Shown: positions 57,285 to 64,000 of the stretch, in pieces
How positions within the stretch are numbered: the first letter of the stretch is position 1
Layout: every line of letters starts with the position of its first letter
Source: Lepidonotus clava
Lineage: Eukaryota; Annelida; Polychaeta; Phyllodocida; Polynoidae
Reading direction: 5' to 3'
NCBI GenBank assembly: GCA_936440205.1
Contig: OW387150.1
Span: 31,605,795-31,669,794 of the forward strand
DNA length: 64,000 nucleotides
The notes under the pieces: model-generated
What the model saw: only the letters and a program-made list of their open reading frames with translations
The model's database searches: none
Told to the model about the DNA's origin: nothing
Position numbers and translations under genes: made by a program

Positions 57285-57552
57285 CAGGGGATCACGATGT
57301 CATGGGGTCATCCCCCAATGTCACCACTGAGGTCATCTTCATAACTATATCATATAAACTTGTAACTGTACACGTCCAATGCATAATGTGGTCAAAATCT
57401 ATTTATGTATTGTCACTTTGTTTAGAGGCAAACGAAGATTTTCATGAGAAGTTTCTTGATCCAAACTTTTACCCATTATTCATCATAAGATAGAGGGAAG
57501 TAACTGTTTCAGATGGTATTTTACATGTTAGAAATTCTGAGATTTATAGGTG

Positions 57553-57783
57553 AGAACCCGATGAGTGATGCAACTAAGATTCTGGTTGATTAGGAGATCA
57601 CCAGCTACCATTATCTAACATTGTCAGATATTTGGCAAGCGATTCTTTAATTTTTTGGTCAAATTGCAGAGTGGGAGCACTATTTCTACCTGTTTTCTAC
57701 CAGAACTATCAAAAACATCAGAACTAAACTACCAGAGCTGGTTCAAACAACCAGAATTATAGTTGAATCGCTCAATGGGTTCC
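57553..57783. mobile_element. MITE, GGAACCMATTGAGTGATWCAAC family, copy 1
   Basis: AGAACCCGATGAGTGATGCA faces GTTGAATCGCTCAATGGGTT then CC. Inner GATTAGGAGATCACCAG and CTAACATTGTCAGATATTT are shared with 59063-59309. Confidence 0.65.
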
Positions 57784-59062
57784 CTCTTTAGTCAACATGA
57801 AGAGCACTCAACACTGTCAACTTAATTACTGGTCTAAGGAATAATTTTGACAGTCAAGGCAGATGGGATGAGCTGAAGACAGATGGCAACAACAACGACA
57901 CGGCTGTGGCCTTTACGGGACGGTACAGTTAGGTACGGAAGATTGAGCAGGCAAGCATTATCCGTACTATATTGTACCATTCTGTGAGGTGCACTAACTT
58001 CAACCGCTGTACCAAAAACCACCACTGGGAAGCATTTTTAAACAAATCTTTATTTCAAGATCTTGTTCAGGGAAAACCTTGGTCTTCCATAGGATAGTAG
58101 AATTATCCACATTTCTTCAAACTTACAAAGTTTGAAGAAAGTATCATATCACCAAGTATCATATCACCAATAATTCAAAACAACACCAGTTCAGTTTCAC
58201 AGCCCAGGGTCCCTAAACACCCACTCAGGCTGAGGTACAAAACAATTCCTGTTGTTGAGTACCTGTCATTGACTTGTGTTTAGAGTTGACTCCTTTCAAA
58301 ATAAAAGTCAATCTTGCCTCAAAGAATCCTTAATGTATCTAAACTGCATCTTTTATCATGAAATAGGTTACTGGTAGCAAAGAACAGATATTTTTACATG
58401 CAGATTTGAATGCTAAAAATGATCAGTTTACTTTATTGTTAGTGTATTGATGGGATTTAGACAAAAAGTTCAACACTGTCCCTCTGTTAGCCTATATATG
58501 CAGGGCAGTGACCCAGTGAGGGGACCCCCACCACCTTGGTCTGGGCCACAGCAGGCCTGCACTGCGCAGGTTCATAAGAAGGGTGTACATTGTTCCTTTC
58601 TGTGAGGTGCACTACCTTCATTCATTGTACCAGAAACTGCCACTGGGAATTGTACCGTTTAGGTTTGCAAACTAACAACATTGTTCTTGATGGTTTTTAC
58701 TCTCTTTTTTATATAATATGGTGTTGGGTCTTTAAATTGATGAAGTTCTATGGCTATATAATATTTTCTATAAATCTACATGATAATCTGAATATCAGAA
58801 GATCTACTTCAGTTAATGTGTCCACATCATCTATCCTACTATAGACAGCACTGTGCACATTATCCATATTACGCTATATATGATTCTGTGAGGCGCGCAG
58901 ATATCATCCATTGTACCATAGACAGCACTGCACAGCATCTTGAATATCGTATTGCATCATTCATAAATTTACACTAACATCATCCACTCTACCAGTGCTT
59001 GGCTCTGCAAACCAATGTTTACACTACATCATACCATTCTATGAGGAACGCTGAGCATACAT

Positions 59063-59309
59063 AAAGGCGGAAACCAACTGAGTGATACAGCTTAGATTCT
59101 GGTCAATTAGGAGATCACCAGTGGCCAATATCTAACATTGTCAGATATTTAACAATCTATTTCTAATGTTTTTGTAGATTTCTTTTCAAATTTCTTTTCA
59201 GTGGAAACACCGTTCCTGGACATGTTTGACCAGATTTGGTGGAACTAAAAGACCAGAATTAGTTGAAAGGACCAGAACTTTAGTTTAATCACTTGATTGG
59301 TTCCTCCCT
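59063..59309. mobile_element. MITE, GGAACCMATTGAGTGATWCAAC family, copy 2
   Basis: AAAGGCGGAAACCAACTGAG then TGATAC faces TTTAATCACTTGATTGGTTC then CTCCCTT. Confidence 0.65.
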
Positions 59310-59310
59310 T

Positions 59311-59524
59311 AAAGCCCTGTTTCCACCAGCCGATTTTAATCACAATTTCAGAAATAGGAGTGGCAATATTGGTTAATCATATACATGGTATCTACCAATA
59401 GAAAAGGTATTTAATTCTCTTTCAAATGGTATATAAGATATATGATCCTTTGCCATATTACCAGTTAAAGGTAATACATTACCAACGAATCGGTAGTAAA
59501 ATCACCTAGTGGAAACAGGGCTTT
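59311..59524. mobile_element. MITE with AAAGCCCTGTTTCCAC ends
   Basis: AAAGCCCTGTTTCCACCAGC faces CCTAGTGGAAACAGGGCTTT. It abuts the preceding MITE. Confidence 0.75.
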
Positions 59525-59879
59525 AATGTACTGTACCAGAAAAAGACAATGATGCATTGATGCATTGATGCATTGTTGCTAGTGCATTCTACCATTCAGG
59601 GAGGTGGGCTGGACTCACCCATTGTACCAAAGGCAGACCCCATGAAGTACAATCACAACCACATTGTAACAGCCTACTTACCTATTCAAAGGGTGGATTA
59701 CTACAGCGAACCAAATCCAGATATATTGGACAGTGTTATAAGTTGGTGGGTAATCACATTAATCAGCATGTTACAAATATTATGAAATATGCGCAGACAG
59801 ACTGAAATATTGATCGGCTATGTTGCTGACCATTGCATCATTTTATAAGACATTCATTTATGAAACTTGTTCTAAAAAG

Positions 59880-60257
59880 CTTAAAGCGAGACAAAACCAA
59901 TATATTGGGTCAAAATTTTACAAAACGTAATAACTATTGAGATACATTCTATGGTCATAATTGAGGCCCATAATAGAATATAGACTATGAAAACAGGCTT
60001 TAACTTCATCAAAATACAATAAAACATGTCCCCAGCCAATTTTGGTGACCCACCAAAATTGATTTGTTTACAAACATTGCTGTATCCAGAGAGGAAAAAC
60101 AGGAGTTGTATGAGTTTTATTTAGATTCAAGTTGGTTTTCATGGTTAAAACTGTACCACCAGCTAAGGTTAGACTCTAAGAATGTATTTCCATAGCTATT
60201 TCAGTTTTCAAAATGTTGTCACATTTTTGCAAAACATTGCTTTTGGCTCCCTTTAAG
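59880..60257. mobile_element. MITE, TTAAAGGGAGGCAAAAGCAA family, copy 2 (inverted)
   Basis: CTTAAAGCGAGACAAAACCA faces CATTGCTTTTGGCTCCCTTT then AAG. It shares TTGGTGACCCACCAAAATTGA with the copy in intron 10. Confidence 0.7.
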
Positions 60258-61924
60258 TGATATACAATACATGTCTATTATACATAGTCATAATGCATAT
60301 GAACTTACATTTGTCAATAGATTCAATGATCAATGAAGACAGTACCAATAAAATAATTGCATTGCCAACTCAAATAATCTGTTCCTACCTTCATTAGGCA
60401 TTCTATCTTGATTAATTGTAACAGGTATCAGATTATTGGTACGCAGATTCTGGACGAATATGTGCACTTTGATAGACACCCATTCAAGTAAAAGATGGAA
60501 AAAGCGTAGTGCTTCGTTACACGTCATGAGCTCATCGGTATAAACCTGTGCCTATCAACCATCCTTTTATTGTCATAGGAGGCTGGTAATGGATATGTTG
60601 ACGTCTAAACCACTGATGTACTGTCATATCAGCCTCTTTCTCAGCCATCAACTCCCCCAAGCTCTGTTCATATAGAGGGGTGGATCCCGGGTGGGGGGGG
60701 GGGGGGGGTGTCCTTGGTGTCCCTTTTGGTGGCTACTTGAACTTGCCAAAGAGGAAAAAATGCTGTGAGCGTGTGCATGAATGCACACCATTTTAGTACT
60801 TAGCCTATATGTGGACCCGCCTTTTTGAAATCCTGTAGCTGCCCCTGTACAGGCTTTAACATAGGTCGAGAAAAATAGGGTAGGTAGGTCGAGATCTTTT
60901 TTTCTTCTTTTTTTTTACTTGCCAAAGAGACCCAGCCAGTGTTGAAAATAAAAAAAAAATATTCCAAATATCCCCTAACAACATTTTTAGTATCTAAAAT
61001 ACATGCCCTGAGCATCTATATGTTGTTTTATGGTTTTCCATGCATTTTTAGATAAATTCTGTTGGATTTTGAAAAAAATAATTACAAATTACCTGAAGAA
61101 AAGTTAGGGTAGGGCCAAAAAATTAGGGTAGGTAGGGTTACCTGAATACAACAATTTTTCTTGGGCCTAATCATAAACCACATGGCTACTCTTCATAAAT
61201 ATGATATGATAATATTCATGTTAATCATGATTATAAAATTTTATACATAATTAAGTTTACATGGTTATGTGATCTACATGCTGATCGATTGCTAATGATC
61301 ACACATGTAAAATGATCATCTTTTATAATGTGGCGTCAATCCTACTTTTGGCAAGTGTAACGTCATCTACGCAATGTCTATAATATTATAATACATAGGG
61401 GATCTATTGTAATGACATTATTGGGATTGCCTTGTATGTACCTAACACGAATATGGCGCTAGTACAACTAATGTTCACCATATATAACCCGTATGACAGT
61501 TACAAAATGCTTCATCCAAAAATACAGGGATGTGCCTACGACAGGTGGGCGATAATTCAGTACTTTTGAAAGGGGACCTTGCAGGTGGCTTCGGGAATGG
61601 TGGGGGTGGGAATACAGGCCAGTGAGATATGTATAGTGTTTTCCGACGATGTTGTATAACCACATATTTGTCAGATTATAGTTGGACCAAATATAATTTA
61701 TACTCATTTTCTCTAGGGTATGTTTTGTTTTGTGGAAGATCGCTCTACCACGCAGGTTCAAATGGATTGTTGAAAATTAATATTATTTGTGAGATAATTT
61801 CCATTGTTAAATGCACGTACACAATCTTGTATCTCTTAAATAAGTGGTTTATCAGTCATAAATCATAGACGTGGCTTCCAGAGGATGCCTGCAACATCCC
61901 TATACACTCCAATACAATACCTTC
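60258..61924. other. Intergenic stretch with a G run and a decayed MITE
   Basis: A G tract lies at about 60690-60708. The region 61230-61390 has GTGATCTACATG and ACGTCATCTACGCAATGTCTA, words of the ACCTTGTGCAGAC family, in decayed form. No gene is recognised. Confidence 0.3.
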
Positions 61925-62165
61925 CCAGACAAAGTGGTGACGTAACATCAGACTGTTATTATAACATTATTTTTTGGTGAGGTTGGGACAAAACCAAAGC
62001 AGGCCGTTATAAGAACATTCGGTTCAGGTTGAAGAAAATAACCAGCATGTTATAATAATTTCCTAGTTCAATGTGACAGCAGCATTTTGCAGCAACACTA
62101 TTGGGAGCCCTCAAAATATCCCAACAAGAGCCAATACAGAAACAAACAAAATGTTACTGGAAGGT
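61925..62165 (-). repeat. AACGTT/ATGTTATAAT repeat family, copy 6 (inverted)
   Basis: GACGTAACATCAGACTGTTA, GGTGAGGTTGGGACAAAACC, ACCAGCATGTTATAATAATT and GAGCCAATACAGAAACAAAC follow the family order. Confidence 0.6.
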
Positions 62166-62407
62166 CTATATCTGAAAGACATCCTGGTTATAAGACATGG
62201 ACGTTTTTACTTTCAAATCGAAGCACTTTGTCTGATTCCAATCCTATAAATTGTTGAAACAAAAGAAGGACGATATCTATAGACCTGAAACCCTTTGAAT
62301 GATTTTCTCCTGGTGTTGTTCATTTTAAACAGTCTATAAAACAATAAATGTCTGGAAGCTCAGACAACTCACACGACAAATAAATAATGTTTTTTTTTTT
62401 TTTTTTT

Positions 62408-63132
62408 AGATACTTTATTTCTCAAACTGGATACAAATTAGCATTAGATGCTAGTTTTCATTGTATTACCAGAAACTCTTCATTTATCACATTATTTAGA
62501 TTTGGATGTCATGTTGGCGAAGCTAGGACACATGTCCTTTAATTCACACAGATTATAAACAACAGTAAAATACAAAAAAGAAAATAAGAGACATACATAT
62601 AGAATAACAACCCTTAGTATAATGACTTGCAACTTGTACTGTGACTAATCAGGGTATAATGCCCTGACCAATTAAACCTACCTTAAAGCACAATGTCCTA
62701 CAGCTTGTATCATGACTAAATTTTGTCTACAAGAAGTACCCTGACAAGTTGAGCTAACAAAGTACGATAATGTATGGTTTATATTATGACTATATTAGTA
62801 TACAAGTACCCTGACAATTTGCGCCTACCAAGTACAGTGATTTATAACTTGTACTATGACTTGTATACATTTGTCAGATATACATATACCATTTCATATG
62901 AGATATTATTCTGATAACGAATCCTTCCAAATGAGATAACTAATGGTCTGTGCTTATGATTTATACATAGTCAAGTACCGTGACAAATATACAGATACAA
63001 TTAAACAAACAAATATATACATACATACCACAGCTAAATCAGAGCACACAATTGTTAATCATTACCAACATAATAAATCTAGAGATCAATAATTGAACAG
63101 CGACAACACCCATCATCCACTGATATTTCAGC
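62408..63132 (-). other. LINE 3' UTR with degenerate tandem repeats
   Basis: AAGTACCCTGACAA, CTTGTACTATGACT and TACCAAGTAC-like words recur about every 60-80 bp between 62620 and 62960. It ends in AATAAA about 6 bases before the A tail. Confidence 0.6.
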
Positions 63133-63999
63133 TCAGTAATTCTTAATTTTCATGGACAATTTGTGTTTCTGCTTCCTTTTGAAGCTTTGATAATCCATAA
63201 TACCCCTCTCATCATTAGGCAGTGAATTCCATAGACCAGAACCATAACTAATGACACTCCTTTCAAAGCAACAGTTATTGCACCTTATTTCTTTGAAGAT
63301 AATCTCATCAAATCTCCTCAACACCCTATGCTCAGTTTGGATATATTTAGGTGATCCCCTTCTTTTAAACATATAGTTTAGGGTGTGAGTTTCCCTTCTA
63401 TCAGACAGATAACCAACATTATAATCACAATGCAAAGCAGCCACGTTAGCTCTCTGATCCCGCAGCGAACAAATTCTCAAGCTTCTATTTTGTAATTTTT
63501 GTAGCTTATCCTTAGTTTTAACCGAGATTTTGTTAAAAAAGATGTCGCCATAATCGAAGTAGGGCATTATTTTACTCTTAAATATAGCAATAGCCTGGTG
63601 CTCTGATATATACATCCTTATTTTTGACAACACATAATTTTTGTGCGACACCATACGAATGCATTCATTTGCATGTTTCTCAAAAGTGAAGCCACTGTCA
63701 AGTTTCACACCCAGATAGTTGTAGTCATTCACATACTGAAGATTCTGATTGCCAATATTAACATTCAGACGTTGTGCATTCTTAAGCATATTTTTTGTTC
63801 CAAAGGTCATCATTTTGGTTTTTTTAACGTTAATAGTTAACCTATTTCTATTACACCATTCAGATAAGTTCTGTAAGTCATGGCTAACTATTGAATGTGC
63901 ATATGATTCATCCTTATCAGTAAAATAGACAACAGTATCGTCCGCATAGAGCTTAACTTTGGAGCCATTTAAGTGGTTCTCAAGATCATTGATGTACAA
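63133..63999 (-). CDS. LINE reverse transcriptase, C-terminal part (incomplete at the window edge)
   Basis: 289 codons, including the stop, are open without interruption to the window edge. LYADDTVVYF holds the FADD-type catalytic box. LSEWCNRNRLTINVKKTKMM, NYLGVKLDSGFTFEKH and IMPYFDYGDIFF follow in the order seen in the RT palm-thumb of CR1/L2/Jockey-group LINEs. LQKLQNRSLRIC and SGLWNSLPNDERG are the usual C-terminal motifs. The stop is TGA at 63133-63135. The enzyme would prime reverse transcription at a nicked target. The apurinic endonuclease domain would be upstream, outside the window. The uninterrupted frame suggests a recent copy. Confidence 0.9.
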   Translation of the reverse strand: MYINDLENHLNGSKVKLYADDTVVYFTDKDESYAHSIVSHDLQNLSEWCNRNRLTINVKKTKMMTFGTKNMLKNAQRLNVNIGNQNLQYVNDYNYLGVKLDSGFTFEKHANECIRMVSHKNYVLSKIRMYISEHQAIAIFKSKIMPYFDYGDIFFNKISVKTKDKLQKLQNRSLRICSLRDQRANVAALHCDYNVGYLSDRRETHTLNYMFKRRGSPKYIQTEHRVLRRFDEIIFKEIRCNNCCFERSVISYGSGLWNSLPNDERGIMDYQSFKRKQKHKLSMKIKNY

Positions 64000-64000
64000 C

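Larger units (their letters stand above)
57960..59650. repeat. Diverged tandem repeats of a GTGAGGTGCACT...ATTGTACCA unit
   Basis: ATTCTGTGAGGTGCAC or variants, followed by CCATTGTACCA and CAC-TGGGA, recur at about 57975, 58600, 58885, 59035 and 59590. MITEs interrupt the series. Confidence 0.5.
62390..64000 (-). mobile_element. 3' half of a LINE (CR1/Jockey-like group) with poly(A) tail, runs off the window
   Basis: On the minus strand the order is RT ORF (to 63133), a 3' UTR of about 720 bp, AATAAA (62414-62419) and an 18-base A tail (62390-62407). Such 3' ends arise by target-primed copying of a polyadenylated RNA. The 5' half lies beyond 64000, so the target duplication cannot be checked. 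Confidence 0.85.

Noticed and set aside
1-64000. tRNA, rRNA or snRNA genes
   Set aside because: I looked for cloverleaf ends with A/B boxes and for rRNA-like blocks by eye and found none I could support.

Overview
The window is animal nuclear DNA. It carries one spliced host gene on the minus strand, with GT/AG introns and GC-rich exons in AT-rich introns, and a very large load of short inverted-repeat elements, minisatellites and non-LTR retroelements. The mix (a Penelope-like element, a poly(A)-ended LINE, many MITE families, a 562-aa SLC22 transporter, and a remnant of a protein family recalled from cnidarians, molluscs and lancelets) suggests a marine invertebrate such as a lancelet, hemichordate, echinoderm or mollusc. 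The sequence alone does not fix the species.

Layout. 1-2.4 kb holds a decayed minus-strand remnant of a repetitive invertebrate protein family. 4.69-11.13 kb is a nearly complete Penelope-like element (PLE) between 16-bp direct repeats. It has a first ORF with five and a part 78-residue tandem repeats and an arginine-rich tail, a second ORF with reverse transcriptase plus GIY-YIG endonuclease, and a hammerhead-ribozyme-like fold in the 3' region. 11.4-12.9 kb is a 375-bp tandem array whose units carry palindromic TGACCTTGACC/GGTCAAGGTCA sites. 13.7-17.8 kb contains several MITEs.

16786-29842 (minus strand) is a complete 12-exon gene for an SLC22-type (organic cation/carnitine transporter-like) major facilitator protein. 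All exon junctions keep frame. Its introns hold a near-identical second copy of exon 6 that has lost its splice acceptor to a CA-rich microsatellite, a minisatellite made from the 5' edge of exon 4 (about seven decoy splice acceptors), a fold-back hairpin, and an array of CTGTAAATTTACAG palindromes.

30-62 kb has no convincing complete gene. It is a sea of inverted-repeat elements, several nested in one another at 40.2-41.9 and 46.5-47.2 kb. It also has a 70-bp minisatellite at 35.6-36.5 kb, a recurring repeat family rich in AACGTT/ATGTTATAAT, and two short exon-like islands at 37.3-37.5 and 46.4-46.5 kb. The window ends in the 3' half of a minus-strand LINE (reverse transcriptase, 3' UTR, AATAAA and poly(A)) that runs off the right edge.

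The likely interplay is between the transporter gene and its repeats: several MITEs and satellites sit within about 15 bp of splice sites. The PLE is the most self-contained system, with ORF1, RT-endonuclease and ribozyme in one 6.4-kb insertion. All calls rest on reading the sequence; no database search or folding program was run.
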